Shown: positions 1-8,215, counted from the stretch's first letter. The stretch is 37,301 nt of DNA from Cyanobacterium sp. T60_A2020_053 (GCA_015272165.1 JACYMF010000072.1:1-37301); one strand, 5' to 3'. Made by a program: numbers and translations. The notes: generated by a model from the letters alone, not told the origin.

Positions 1-99
1 ATACTTTCTCTCTTCCTCTGACAAAAAATTTTTGTAAGGCATCAATTACACCTAAGTTTTATCTTTTCTAACCCAAATTATATACCATATCAATGCGTC

Positions 100-420
100 T
101 TAGCTTACATGGGTGGAGTACGGATTTCGCTAGTGTAAACAAGAATTAGGTTGGACAGATTATCGTTTAACGAAAGGAAAAGACATTGTAAAGTGGTGGG
201 AAATAATTAATAGTGTTTATTGGATGATTAGCTTAAAAACTAAGCCAATTAAACAATTAATAAATAAGGAAAAGAGTGATGAAAATAAGGAAGAAAAAAG
301 AATAGAGCATGAAGATTGGCGTAATTTTAATAGTTGGAAAAATACATTAATAAATTACAGAATTATGATTTAACCAATATCAACATTTGGAGCAATATTG
401 CCACTGATGTTACGCAAAAT
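100..420 (+). pseudogene. Decayed DDE transposase, C-terminal remnant (IS4/IS701-like)
   Basis: Reading from about 134 gives a C-terminal transposase-like stretch containing QELGWTDYRLTKG, then VKWWEIINSVYWMISL, then DWRNFNSWKNTLINYRIMI, ending at a TAA at 371-373. The ELGWxDYRxT...WWE...YWMxSL arrangement is typical of the end of IS4/IS701-type DDE transposases. The residues just before it (WSTDFASV, from 114) lie in another frame, so there is a frameshift near 132. Recognisable coding seems to continue past the TAA (PISTFGAILPLML). No N-terminus, catalytic DDE residues or intact terminal repeats are visible, so this is a dead fragment. The exact IS family is uncertain. Confidence 0.55.
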
Positions 421-436
421 ATAGAATTAATTGTTG

Positions 437-610
437 GTGTCAGGTGTCGGGTGTCAGGTATTAGGTTAAAGAATTGACAAGAAACTTATGTTTATTGATC
501 TTTTTGTTGTACAAGAGTCTATGGAGGGAAGGGTTTTAAACCTGAAACCTGCTACCTGAAACCTCCCTTAACGTAACATTTGAATCAGTGCGTAACGTCA
601 GTAAAATTAA
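437..610. repeat. Intergenic microrepeats with one arm of a 64-bp distant inverted repeat
   Basis: Positions 437-467 hold degenerate GGTGTCAGG/GGTATTAGG units, and 541-565 hold CCTGAAACCTG units. Positions 541-604 match 31254-31317 in reverse complement with a single visible mismatch (ACGTAAC against AAGTTAA context). Similar GGTGTCGGG and CCTGAAACC units recur at 23672-23745. No gene is seen here. Confidence 0.7.
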
Positions 611-1318
611 TTAAACTCTAGTTACTTCGTTTTGTACTTCTTTTTCAGTATTAATGAGGGGTAAATCTTGGGCAATGAGAGTATGGGGGCTATGGAAACT
701 ATTTTGGGCAGTAGGATTTTGACAAGCTACCATGGTCTTAACGTGTTCCATTTCGTCATCTCTAATAGCCACGAATACATCGTAAAGATTATTTATTGCT
801 GGCCGGCGCACTTCACCGGGGTGGGAAGTTTGAAACTGATCAAACATATACAAATCTCCGTCACGGTAATAGTTTAGAGCAACGGGAGGGGCGCTTTGAG
901 TTTTGAGAATTGCCTCATGGCTAGTCAAAAAACTATCATAACTTTCGTAGGCGTGTTCTTCCACTAATTCCATGAAATGATAGGCAGAGGCGGGGGAAAC
1001 CACATACAATGCAACAACAATCCAATAGTAAAGTAAGGCAACAGTTTTAGCGAGAAGCCTATCTACCCAAAAATTAGAACCTCCTAAAGATTCCATGATT
1101 AAAAGGTGGTGTAATTCATTCCATGACTCAGCAAAGTGGATTTTTAACCAATCAGCTTTACGCCAAAAACCTAAGGTTTCATAGAGGTGTAATACTGACA
1201 GATAAGAAAAATAAGGCACTCTAGCCACCGTTTCCAATACATAAAACCTCGGATACGGGCGCTGGGCATACACCTTATTGATTACAAACACTAAAATACC
1301 AACTAAAAGACGAATCAT
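611..1318 (-). CDS. Plastoquinol terminal oxidase (PTOX, alternative oxidase family)
   Basis: This 235-residue protein is a di-iron quinol oxidase of the AOX/PTOX family, which oxidises plastoquinol and reduces oxygen to water, acting as a safety valve for the photosynthetic chain at the thylakoid membrane. The four-helix ligand pattern is complete: E30 in VLETVAR, E68 and H71 in NELHHL, E120/E121 in EEHAYESY, and E189 with H192 in RDDEMEH. Two hydrophobic stretches (about 40-50 and 92-110) fit a membrane-associated protein. The length is normal for the cyanobacterial form. The ATG at 1318 begins MIRLLVGILVF. The gene stands alone, facing away from the bacterioferritins. A GGGCGCT word lies inside it at about 1257. 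The family call is secure. The substrate is assigned from the organism type. Confidence 0.93.
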   Translation of the reverse strand: MIRLLVGILVFVINKVYAQRPYPRFYVLETVARVPYFSYLSVLHLYETLGFWRKADWLKIHFAESWNELHHLLIMESLGGSNFWVDRLLAKTVALLYYWIVVALYVVSPASAYHFMELVEEHAYESYDSFLTSHEAILKTQSAPPVALNYYRDGDLYMFDQFQTSHPGEVRRPAINNLYDVFVAIRDDEMEHVKTMVACQNPTAQNSFHSPHTLIAQDLPLINTEKEVQNEVTRV

Positions 1319-1613
1319 ATCTTAAACTCCGATTTTGATTCAACATACTTTTAATCTAACACCATTATTTTTGTCCCTCTCAAAACTACTTATTGTTTTA
1401 ACAATTAATATGATTATCTCCTTTGATTAATTAAGCCATGATTTTTGGCTGAGGGAAAGAAGAAAAATTATCAAATAATAATTTATCTTCTTATTGTCAA
1501 TAACAATTATCAATAACAAAAAATAATTGAGAGAATATATATGAATAGAAGGTTTGAAGTTGCTGTTTAATTGAGAATGAGATATGATGAAATGGTAATA
1601 AACGGGGAAAATT

Positions 1614-2078
1614 ATGCAAGGCAACCAAGAAATTAAAGAACAACTTAATAATATTTTAAAGTATAAGTTGACCGCAATTAATCAGTTTTTCCTACACGCC
1701 AGAATGTGCAAAAATTGGGGGTTAAATCGTCTCAATGAATATGAATATCGCTACTCCATCAAATTAATGAAACAAGCCGATAAAATTATTGAGCGCGTTT
1801 TTTTCCTCGAAGGATTACCAAACTTGCAAGATTTAGGCAGTTTATTAATAGGGGAAGATGTTCCCGAAATTTTAACAAACGACTTAAATCTAACCACACA
1901 AATGGCAGAAAACCTGCGCAGTGGCATTAGTATTTGTGAAACTCAACAAGATTACGTCACCAGAGACTTATTCACCGAATTATTAGAAGAAACCGAAGAA
2001 CAAATAGATTGGATTGAAAGCCAACAATGGTTAATTACCAATTCGGGATTAGAAAACTTCTTACAATCCATGCTTTAA
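1614..2078 (+). CDS. bfr: Bacterioferritin, haem-binding subunit without ferroxidase centre
   Basis: This 154-residue subunit of the 24-mer iron store aligns along its whole length with E. coli Bfr. Counting residues, Met52, the axial haem ligand, is kept. The ferroxidase ligands are lost: position 18 is Lys, 51 is Leu, 54 is Gln and 94 is Thr, and the last ExxH is EEQ. It should therefore bind haem between subunits and help electron release, but not oxidise iron itself. The partner gene starts 32 bases downstream and has the opposite pattern. A split of this kind is known from Neisseria BfrA/BfrB and from Synechocystis. ATG at 1614 gives the normal MxGN start. Confidence 0.9.
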   Translation: MQGNQEIKEQLNNILKYKLTAINQFFLHARMCKNWGLNRLNEYEYRYSIKLMKQADKIIERVFFLEGLPNLQDLGSLLIGEDVPEILTNDLNLTTQMAENLRSGISICETQQDYVTRDLFTELLEETEEQIDWIESQQWLITNSGLENFLQSML

Positions 2079-2110
2079 ATTTTCACACATTATTAATCAT
2101 AGAGGAAACA

Positions 2111-2581
2111 ATGAAAGGCAACAAAAAAGTTATCAAACAACTGCAAAAACTTCTACGCACAGAATTATCAGCCAGAGATCAATATTTTACCCACTCCAGA
2201 ATGTATCAAGATTGGGGTTTAAACAAATTATATGAACGCATTAACCATGAAATGCAAGACGAAACCCAACACGCTGACTCTTTAATTAAGCGTATCTTAT
2301 TTTTGGAAGGTACACCCGATTTATCGGATCAAGATGACCTAAGAATCGGTAAGACTGTTTCAGAAATGTTACAAAATGATCTTGATGTTGAGTATGAAGT
2401 AGTGGGTAATTTAAAGGAAGCTATCGCCCTCTGTGAAGCTGAACAAGATTACGTCACCAGAGACCTCTTACTTGGTATGTTAGCAGATACAGAAGAGGAT
2501 CACGCCTATTGGTTAGAAAAACAATTAGGGTTAATTGATAAGATTGGTTTACAAAACTATATACAATCCCAAATGGGCTAA
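2111..2581 (+). CDS. bfr: Bacterioferritin, ferroxidase subunit
   Basis: Start ATG 2111 ([11 protein letters not shown]) is chosen because it matches the Bfr N-terminus and is preceded by AGAGGAAAC. The longer reading from 2027 only overlaps the previous gene in another frame. The product has 156 residues. Ferroxidase ligands are present: E18, E51, H54, E94, and E128/H131 (equivalent to E127/H130 of E. coli). The haem ligand Met52 is replaced by Thr. This subunit oxidises Fe(II) and mineralises iron in a mixed shell with the preceding haem subunit. The two genes are 32 bases apart and must be co-transcribed. No upstream iron box was recognised. Confidence 0.92.
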   Translation: MKGNKKVIKQLQKLLRTELSARDQYFTHSRMYQDWGLNKLYERINHEMQDETQHADSLIKRILFLEGTPDLSDQDDLRIGKTVSEMLQNDLDVEYEVVGNLKEAIALCEAEQDYVTRDLLLGMLADTEEDHAYWLEKQLGLIDKIGLQNYIQSQMG

Positions 2582-2994
2582 TTTCCCTGTATATTAATGG
2601 CGATTTGACGTTGGTGGGAGTGCGCCCGATGCTCCCACAAATATAACCCCTGCCAAGTACCCAATAACAATCGACCTTGATTAACAGGAATATTCTCAGA
2701 AGTATTGGTCAAAACTGAGCGAATGTGAGAGGGCATATCATCAGCGCCCTCCGCACTATGCAAATAATCAGTCAAATTCTCAGGAACAAGTTTAGCAAAA
2801 AAAACCGTTAAATCCGTCAACACATCTGGATCTGCATTTTCTTGAATAATCAAACTAGCACTAGTATGTAGAATAAAGACAGTGCATAAACCCGTGCTAA
2901 TGCCCGAACGACTTACCACCTGCTGAACTTGGGCTGTAATTTTATGTAAAGCCTTCGGGCTACTTTTGACCTTGATAGTCTCTTGATAGTTCAT
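2578..2994 (-). CDS. YjbQ/UPF0047 family protein (COG0432)
   Basis: The product is a 138-residue single-domain protein of the YjbQ family, recognised by [20 protein letters not shown], the [16 protein letters not shown] segment, [17 protein letters not shown], and [17 protein letters not shown]. Family members are small trimeric proteins. Some have weak thiamine-phosphate synthase activity in vivo, and the physiological role is not settled. The reading six bases longer starts with TTG. ATG at 2994 is preferred. The stop codon overlaps the end of the convergent bacterioferritin gene by four bases. Confidence 0.9.
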   Translation of the reverse strand: MNYQETIKVKSSPKALHKITAQVQQVVSRSGISTGLCTVFILHTSASLIIQENADPDVLTDLTVFFAKLVPENLTDYLHSAEGADDMPSHIRSVLTNTSENIPVNQGRLLLGTWQGLYLWEHRAHSHQRQIAINIQGN

Positions 2995-3046
2995 AATCAA
3001 TAATTAAAACTTATATTTAATATAAAAAATATTTTCCTTAGAATAT

Positions 3047-3076
3047 TTGACAAAACTTTACTTAGTAGTATATTAT
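3047..3076 (+). promoter_or_regulatory. psbA promoter
   Basis: A perfect -35 TTGACA at 3047-3052 is followed by TATATT (3069-3074) or TATTAT (3071-3076), a spacing of 16 or 18. This leaves a leader of roughly 55-60 bases before the psbA ATG, normal for cyanobacterial psbA, and the leader is AT-rich. The position and quality of the boxes make this a strong sigma-70-type promoter. The transcription start is inferred. Confidence 0.7.
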
Positions 3077-3137
3077 TATGAATACAGTGAGAAATCACTT
3101 AATTGTACCTCGAAAAATCATATAGAAATCATAAAAG

Positions 3138-4205
3138 ATGACTACCACATTACAACAACAACGGTCTTCCACTTGGGAGCAGTTTTGTCAGTGGATCACC
3201 TCTACCAACAACCGCTTATATGTAGGCTGGTTCGGTGTATTAATGATCCCTTGCTTATTAGCTGCAACCACTTGCTTCTTAATCGCTTTCGTAGCTGCTC
3301 CTCCTGTGGATATCGACGGTATCCGTGAACCAGTTGCTGGTTCTTTATTGTACGGCAACAACATCATCTCTGGTGCTGTAGTACCTAGCTCCAATGCTAT
3401 CGGTTTACACTTCTACCCTATTTGGGAAGCTGCATCCTTAGATGAGTGGTTATACAACGGTGGTCCTTACCAATTAGTAGTATTCCATTTCTTAATCGGA
3501 ATTTTCTGCTACATGGGTCGTCAGTGGGAATTATCCTACCGTTTAGGAATGCGTCCTTGGATTTGTGTTGCATACTCTGCACCTGTATCCGCTGCGACTG
3601 CAGTATTCTTAATCTACCCCATTGGTCAAGGTTCTTTCTCCGATGGTATGCCTTTAGGTATCTCTGGTACTTTCAACTTCATGTTTGTATTCCAAGCTGA
3701 ACACAACATCTTAATGCACCCCTTCCATATGTTGGGTGTAGCTGGTGTATTCGGTGGTTCTTTATTCTCTGCAATGCACGGTTCTCTCGTAACTTCTTCT
3801 TTAGTTCGTGAAACCACTGAAACTGAGTCTCAGAACTATGGTTACAAATTCGGTCAAGAAGAAGAAACCTACAACATCGTAGCTGCTCACGGATATTTTG
3901 GTCGTTTAATCTTCCAATATGCTTCCTTCAACAACAGCCGCGCGTTACACTTCTTCTTAGGTGCATGGCCTGTAATTGGTATTTGGTTCACCGCAATGGG
4001 TGTAAGTACCATGGCATTCAACTTAAATGGTTTCAATTTCAACCAGTCTATCTTAGATAGTCAAGGTCATGTAATCGGAACTTGGGCAGACGTATTAAAC
4101 CGCGCTAACATCGGTATCGAAGTAATGCACGAACGTAACGCTCACAACTTCCCCTTAGATTTAGCCTCTGCTGAAGCAGTTTCTGCTCCTGTAATCAACG
4201 GTTAA
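3138..4205 (+). CDS. psbA: Photosystem II reaction-centre protein D1
   Basis: D1 (355 residues) binds P680, pheophytin, QB and most of the Mn4CaO5 cluster in the thylakoid membrane. All key residues are present, one lower in number than the usual scheme because the N-terminus is one residue shorter: Tyr160 (YZ), Asp169, Glu188, His331, Glu332, His336, Asp341 and Ala343. The residue equivalent to 130 is Gln (Q129), as in the low-light D1 form. CtpA cleavage would follow Ala343. The removed tail is 12 residues ([12 protein letters not shown]), shorter than the 16-residue tail of Synechocystis. Codons are strongly biased, as expected for a very highly expressed gene. It is monocistronic, between a strong promoter and a terminator. 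Confidence 0.99.
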   Translation: MTTTLQQQRSSTWEQFCQWITSTNNRLYVGWFGVLMIPCLLAATTCFLIAFVAAPPVDIDGIREPVAGSLLYGNNIISGAVVPSSNAIGLHFYPIWEAASLDEWLYNGGPYQLVVFHFLIGIFCYMGRQWELSYRLGMRPWICVAYSAPVSAATAVFLIYPIGQGSFSDGMPLGISGTFNFMFVFQAEHNILMHPFHMLGVAGVFGGSLFSAMHGSLVTSSLVRETTETESQNYGYKFGQEEETYNIVAAHGYFGRLIFQYASFNNSRALHFFLGAWPVIGIWFTAMGVSTMAFNLNGFNFNQSILDSQGHVIGTWADVLNRANIGIEVMHERNAHNFPLDLASAEAVSAPVING

Positions 4206-4237
4206 TCTCTAATCGGATTAAAAATTAAATAATAACT

Positions 4238-4275
4238 AGAAAGCGCTCTCTGCTACGGTGGGGGGCGCTTTTTGG
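4238..4275 (+). terminator. psbA rho-independent terminator
   Basis: AAAGCGCTCTC at 4240-4250 pairs with GGGGGGCGCTTT ending at 4271, giving about 11 pairs including G-U, around a short loop, followed by TTTTT. It lies 35 bases after the psbA stop. The 3' arm contains the genome-wide iterated word GGGCGCT in its longer form ACGGTGG-GGGGCGCT. Confidence 0.8.
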
Positions 4276-4296
4276 TGTCTTTAATTGTCATGAGCT

Positions 4297-4389
4297 TTAG
4301 CACATTTCTGTCCCGCAACTGGGACACTTGTAAAAAGTTGCATCCACCTCTGTTGAAAATGTAATTTTACAATTGGGACAAATCGCCAT
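4297..4389 (-). CDS. Tiny putative zinc-ribbon protein (30 residues)
   Basis: On the minus strand, ATG at 4389 opens MAICPNCKITFSTEV, continues DATFYKCPSCGTEMC and stops at TAA 4297-4299. Two CPxC knuckles (CPNC and CPSC) spaced 15 residues apart form a classic zinc-ribbon pattern, and the reading frame has no other features. Codons just upstream also read sensibly (NCDHG) back to a TAG, so a larger ancestral protein may have been trimmed. It faces psbA tail to tail. The function is unknown. It could be a small conserved protein or a residual domain. Confidence 0.45.
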   Translation of the reverse strand: MAICPNCKITFSTEVDATFYKCPSCGTEMC

Positions 4390-4570
4390 TCCATGATCAC
4401 AGTTGTAGATTGGCTACATATTGTATTTTAATACTAGATATGATAAAAATTTTGTTAATTTTTTAGAAGTATTCACTTAGCTTCATGTCGGTATTTCTCA
4501 ACGTAGTGGAGTTAATCCGAGGGGAATCTAAAAAAGTAGTTTTTTTGATTGGGGTAAATTTAATGTAAAC

Positions 4571-4603
4571 TTGTCTAAATAAACATTTTTAGTATAGACT
4601 ATA
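4571..4603 (+). promoter_or_regulatory. brnTA promoter with palindromic operator candidate
   Basis: TTGTCT (4571-4576) and TATAGA (4593-4598), spaced 16, form a plausible promoter only about seven bases before the BrnT ATG, so the leader is very short. The -10 region is the perfect palindrome TATAGACTATA (4593-4603). An operator over the -10 fits autorepression by the BrnA antitoxin, known for this family. The assignment of this palindrome is inference. Confidence 0.4.
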
Positions 4604-4604
4604 A

Positions 4605-4880
4605 ATGCGATTCCATTGGGATAAAAATAAAGCTGAATCTAATTTTCTTAAACATGGTATTACTTTTGAAGATGCTGTTACAATCTTTGCAGACCCTTAT
4701 TTACTTTTTACTGAAGACATAAAACACTCACAAAAAGAGCAAAGAGAATGGGCAATGGGTGAATCAGAAAATGGTTTAATTTTAGTAGTTGTATTCACCG
4801 TCCGTCAAGAAGTATTCAGAATTATTAGTGCCAGAAAAGCAACAAAAAAGGAGCGTCAAAGATATGAAGAAGGAATCTGA
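4605..4880 (+). CDS. brnT: BrnT family toxin (type II toxin-antitoxin)
   Basis: This 91-residue protein matches the BrnT ribonuclease toxin family: N-terminal FHWDKNKAESNFLKHGITFE, then AVTIFADP, and C-terminal VFRIISARKATKKERQRYEE, which carries the conserved RIISAR...ER..Y catalytic and core segment. BrnT inhibits growth by RNA cleavage and is neutralised by BrnA. The antitoxin gene overlaps its 3' end by 17 bases, the standard toxin-first order. Length is normal and the family motifs are complete, so it is likely intact. Confidence 0.92.
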   Translation: MRFHWDKNKAESNFLKHGITFEDAVTIFADPYLLFTEDIKHSQKEQREWAMGESENGLILVVVFTVRQEVFRIISARKATKKERQRYEEGI

Positions 4881-5130
4881 ATTCCCTTTTGAAAGGGCAA
4901 GGCAAGTTACACCAGAGGAAAATGAAAAGTTCCGAAAAGCTATTGCATCTCAGTTTAATCTTAAACTAAGAAAGCGTGGACGACCTGCTAAGGATGAAAA
5001 TGAGTTATATGAACAAATATCAATTAGGCTTCATCCAGAAGTATTAGCTTGGGCAAAAAAAGAGGCGGAAAAACAAGGTATCGGTTATCAAACTGTGATC
5101 AATCAAACTCTTTTGCAACAGATTATTTAA
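4864..5130 (+). CDS. brnA: BrnA family antitoxin
   Basis: ATG 4864 is chosen because AAGGAG lies at 4848-4853, ten bases before it, and the product (88 residues, MKKESEFPFERARQV...) matches BrnA. The longer reading from 4789 is out-of-frame toxin sequence. The C-terminal part, ISIRLHPEVLAWAKKEAEKQ then GIGYQTVINQTLLQQII, is the ribbon-helix-helix-like DNA-binding region. A basic linker (KLRKRGRPAKDE) precedes it. BrnA binds BrnT and represses the shared promoter. Translational coupling with the toxin is likely from the overlap. Confidence 0.9.
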   Translation: MKKESEFPFERARQVTPEENEKFRKAIASQFNLKLRKRGRPAKDENELYEQISIRLHPEVLAWAKKEAEKQGIGYQTVINQTLLQQII

Positions 5131-5162
5131 AAATAATTATTGACAGGGGGTATTAGAAACAC

Positions 5163-5205
5163 TGAAAGGAATTCTCGGTTACGGTGGAGGGCTCTTTTTG
5201 GTGTC
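5163..5205 (+). terminator. Probable brnTA terminator, relic of the psbA terminator sequence
   Basis: The stretch ACGGTGGAGGGCTCTTTTTGG with GGTGTC after it is nearly the same as the psbA terminator 3' arm at 4255-4280. The left arm (GAAAGGAATTCTC) pairs imperfectly with GAGGGCTCTTT. It lies about 35 bases after the brnA stop and ends in TTTTT, so it could still work as a weak terminator. Confidence 0.45.
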
Positions 5206-5379
5206 CGTTTTATTATAGGAAAAAAGTTTCTTTTAAATGTATCATAAATGGTCGTTGCTGATCTCGAGTATGATTCGTCTTTATTTAAGATGGCTAAACT
5301 ATTAAATAGTAAATATTCCAGATTATTAATTTTTTATCTTCATACCTTGATTCAGCAACGCTAAATATTTTCTGCACTA

Positions 5380-6018
5380 TTAAATATCACTGGAAAGAAA
5401 AGTAATAGCGCCCCTAATCCATTCTTCTACTAATGGATTTTTACATAATAAACTATCTTGGCTGATCACAGAAATTGCCCGTTGGATTTCCTCCTCTGTA
5501 TATCCTAGTGCCAGTAAGGTCATTTCTAAATCAGCTAGGATGGAGGGCGCTGGGGGGGTATTACCATCTGCAAAGTTAATTCCTGCCTCCAAGCGCCACT
5601 GAGATAATTTTGTTTTCAATTCTAAGGCAATTCTTTCGGCGGTTTTTTGTCCCACTCCCGGGGTTTTTGCTAACATTCTAGTATTTCCCGTGACAATTGC
5701 TTGTACTAATTCCTCTAACCCTAATGTATCGATGAGGTTGAGGGCGCTTTGTACTCCGATTCCTGATACATTGATTAATTGACGAAATAAATCTCTTTGT
5801 GCAGGGCTTTGAAAGCCATATAATATTTGTTGATCTTCTCTAATTTGTAAGTGGGTAAAAATTTGTATATCTTGATTTTTTTTTGTTTCTAAATCACGAG
5901 CGAAACGAGAAAATATTTGAACCTCATAACCAATATTATTCACTTCCAAAATTAGAAAAATTCGTTTATTATGACTGTGAATAACTTTAATTAAATTACC
6001 TTTTAAATAACTGATCAT
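5380..6018 (-). CDS. ruvA: Holliday junction branch migration protein RuvA
   Basis: RuvA (212 residues) tetramerises on Holliday junctions and loads the RuvB motor. The OB-fold N-terminus MISYLKGNLIKV and the GIGYEVQ-type segment (here NNIGYEVQIF) are clear. They are followed by the two helix-hairpin-helix motifs, LINVSGIGVQSALNLID and LAKTPGVGQKTAERIALELK. The C-terminal UBA-like domain (DLEMTLLALGYTEEEIQRAI) that contacts RuvB is complete. A variable linker (about 150-160) contains PPAPS, encoded by an iterated GGGCGCT word. It is a single gene. ATG at 6018 is supported by the conserved start. Confidence 0.97.
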   Translation of the reverse strand: MISYLKGNLIKVIHSHNKRIFLILEVNNIGYEVQIFSRFARDLETKKNQDIQIFTHLQIREDQQILYGFQSPAQRDLFRQLINVSGIGVQSALNLIDTLGLEELVQAIVTGNTRMLAKTPGVGQKTAERIALELKTKLSQWRLEAGINFADGNTPPAPSILADLEMTLLALGYTEEEIQRAISVISQDSLLCKNPLVEEWIRGAITFLSSDI

Positions 6019-6120
6019 ATAGCTTGTCTATCCTAACTTAAATGTAAGCAAAAGGATAATATAGCAATTCTTAATCGTATTGTGGTTATACTGCACCTAG
6101 AGATGTGGTATGTGCAGAGG

Positions 6121-6374
6121 TAATTAGGGGTTGCTGAAAAAGTATTTTGGTGAGGGGAGGTATCAGGTTTCAGGTGAAATACTTATAAATCAAAGACTTT
6201 GCCGTAATAATCATTCTCCATAAATTGCTATTGTGTATCAATTATTTTTGATTCCAATACCAGAAACACAGATTTTTTAGCGAAAAAGAGTATTTTTGAC
6301 ACTTTTTATGGCTTTTTTTCTGCTTAAAACCTTTATTAGACAAGAGTTTTGATTTATTCAGCAAACCCTAATTA
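6121..6374. mobile_element. MITE-like element, 254 bp, TAATTAGGG ends (copy 1)
   Basis: The left end reads TAATTAGGGGTTGCTGAA (6121-6138). The right end (6357-6374) is its inverted copy with one mismatch. The inside is AT-rich and encodes nothing. Related ends are at 19671-19884 (complete), 29981-30224 (diverged), 23611-23667 (one end) and about 11549-11567 (one end). A non-autonomous element moved by a transposase not present here is the simplest reading. Confidence 0.75.
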
Positions 6375-6635
6375 GAAATAGAGGATTAATTGCGGTAGAG
6401 CATACCGTGAATCAAATTACTTACGGAGACGTACTAACGGGGATTAATCAAAATTGGATTAGTCTAGTTAACTGTCTGTGAGGTAAGAATCCCTCATCAC
6501 AATCTTTTATTTGATGGTGGGAGTATCATGTCAATATCTCCATTTTTTCATCAAGCCCTATATAGATGTCATTTTGTAAAAAAATAGCTAAAATTAGGTA
6601 ACATTTGTTAACAGTGAGCAAAAGTCAATAAAACA
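6375..6635. other. Intergenic region before the efflux adaptor gene
   Basis: No gene is supported. A short open stretch on the plus strand (about 6395-6480, ending TGA) may be an old coding remnant, but no family was recognised. The 36 bases before 6636 are AT-rich, with TTGTTAACAGTGAGC, which may hold promoter elements. Confidence 0.4.
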
Positions 6636-8126
6636 ATGTCAGAACTACAGAACCAAGTAGAAGAAGTGACCAGCCCAGATGACACTTCCGAAGACCAAGA
6701 GACCAAAAATGTCAAAAAAACTAATTGGCTGGGTATCAGTAGCGGTATATTGCTCATAGGAGGAGTTTTTGCAGGGGGTTGGTACTGGTATAATCAAGCC
6801 AATCAGCCACAAGAAGTAATGGCACAAATGCCCCCTACAGGAGTTGAGTTAATGGCGGTGGGATCGGAAACCATCGAAATTTCCAGCGAAGTTTTAGCCA
6901 ATTTTTCTGCTAGTCAAACAGTAGCACTAAGACCAGAAATTGACGGGCGCATTACAGATATTTTTGTGCGAGAAGGGGATACTGTCAGTGTCGGGCAGGA
7001 GTTATTTGCCCTTGACAGTGAAACGTTACAAGCGGAGTTAAGACAAGCAGAAGCCGGTTTAACCAGCGCCCTTGCCACTTTAGCAGAATTGGAAGCAGGA
7101 AGCAGAGATGAGGATATAGCGGTGGCGCACGCCGCCTTACAGGAAGCAGAAATTAGATTAAATAACGCTAGGGAAGGGGCATCCCCCGAAGAAATCGCCC
7201 AAGCTCAAGCCCAAGTAGAACAAGCTCAAGCGGATGCGAATTTAGCCACTGAGAGGGTTAAACGTAATACCGTATTGGTGCAAGAAGGAGCAATTTCCCA
7301 AGATCGTTTCGATGCCCTAAAAACGGAAGCGGAAAGCACTAGGGCGCAGGTAGAACAAGCCCAACGCCGTTTGAGTCAACTCAAACAAGGCAGACAGTCT
7401 AATTTAGGGGAATTACAGGCACAAGTCGAACAGGCTCAACAAAACCTCAATCGGGTAGAAGCGGGGGCAAGAAGTGAAACCATTGACCAAGCGAGGGCAA
7501 ATGTTAGTGAAGCTGAAGCCAATGTGGCGCGTCTTCAATCAGAGTTAGATAAAGCTGTGGTGAGGGCGCCCATCGATGGCATTGTGGGTGATATTCCTGT
7601 AAAAATTGGGGAGTATGTCCAAAATGGGGATAATTTGACTAATTTAACTCAAAATGACCTTTTAGAGCTAAATTTATCTGTACCCGTGTCTAGCGCCCCC
7701 CAATTGCGTTTAGGATTACCTGTAGAAATTTTAGACCAAGAAGGAAATCCTTTAAGTGAAGGCGAAATCAGCTTTATTTCTCCCAATGTTTCGGCTGATT
7801 CCCAGTTAATTTTAGCTAAAGCAAATTTTCCTAACGGAGAAGGATTTTTAAACCGTCAATTCATCAGCGCACGCATAATTTGGTCAGAAACTACAGGGGT
7901 GACAGTGCCTACCACCGCTATTTCTAGGATTGGGGGACAAAATTTCGTTTTTGTGGCGCAACCTGCAGAGGAAGGGGAAGGATTGATTGCATTACAAAAA
8001 CAAGTAGAATTAGGCACAATTCAGGGTAACACTTACGAGGTAATCAGTGGCTTGGAAGTGGGAGATGAAGTGGTTACGGCTGGGATTCTCAAAATTAGGG
8101 ATGGTAGCCCCATTCAACCTCTTTAG
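6636..8126 (+). CDS. Efflux pump periplasmic adaptor subunit (HlyD/AcrA-type membrane fusion protein)
   Basis: This 496-residue protein has a cytoplasmic N-terminus, one membrane segment (about 31-52) and a periplasmic part. A first half of the lipoyl domain (IDGRITDIFVREGDTVSVGQ) is followed by a long coiled coil (about 130-310) rich in EQAQ and ARAE heptads. The second lipoyl half is VRAPIDGIVGDIPVKIGEYV, and beta-barrel and membrane-proximal domains follow (VTVPTTAISRI, GLEVGDEVVTAGILKIRDG). It would connect an inner-membrane RND or ABC pump to an outer-membrane channel. No pump or TolC-like gene is next to it, so the partner is elsewhere. The coiled coil is longer than in AcrA, closer to the HlyD/EmrA style. 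Confidence 0.9.
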   Translation: MSELQNQVEEVTSPDDTSEDQETKNVKKTNWLGISSGILLIGGVFAGGWYWYNQANQPQEVMAQMPPTGVELMAVGSETIEISSEVLANFSASQTVALRPEIDGRITDIFVREGDTVSVGQELFALDSETLQAELRQAEAGLTSALATLAELEAGSRDEDIAVAHAALQEAEIRLNNAREGASPEEIAQAQAQVEQAQADANLATERVKRNTVLVQEGAISQDRFDALKTEAESTRAQVEQAQRRLSQLKQGRQSNLGELQAQVEQAQQNLNRVEAGARSETIDQARANVSEAEANVARLQSELDKAVVRAPIDGIVGDIPVKIGEYVQNGDNLTNLTQNDLLELNLSVPVSSAPQLRLGLPVEILDQEGNPLSEGEISFISPNVSADSQLILAKANFPNGEGFLNRQFISARIIWSETTGVTVPTTAISRIGGQNFVFVAQPAEEGEGLIALQKQVELGTIQGNTYEVISGLEVGDEVVTAGILKIRDGSPIQPL

Positions 8127-8134
8127 CAATAATT

Positions 8135-8215
8135 GGGGAGGGGAGAAAGGGAGAAGGGGAGAAAGGGAGAAGGATTATAATTCATAATTCATAATTCATA
8201 ATTCATAATTCATTC
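8135..8215. repeat. Tandem arrays: 16-bp purine unit twice, 7-bp ATAATTC five times
   Basis: Just after the adaptor stop, GGGGAGAAAGGGAGAA is repeated twice (about 8140-8171). Five head-to-tail ATAATTC units follow (8177-8211). The same build, a GGGAGA-rich tract next to an AT-rich heptamer array, occurs in the other orientation at 26504-26562. These resemble the short tandem heptamer repeats known in cyanobacteria and may vary in copy number. Confidence 0.85.

Noticed and set aside
1427-1624. 65-codon minus-strand ORF overlapping the bacterioferritin start
   Set aside because: Low-complexity Ile/Leu/Asn-rich product from AT-rich spacer DNA, with no family features.
6395-6480. Short open stretch reading AVEHTVNQITYGDVLTG on the plus strand, perhaps a TnpB 3' remnant
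   Set aside because: No catalytic motif or IS end is visible, and the resemblance was too weak to name a family.
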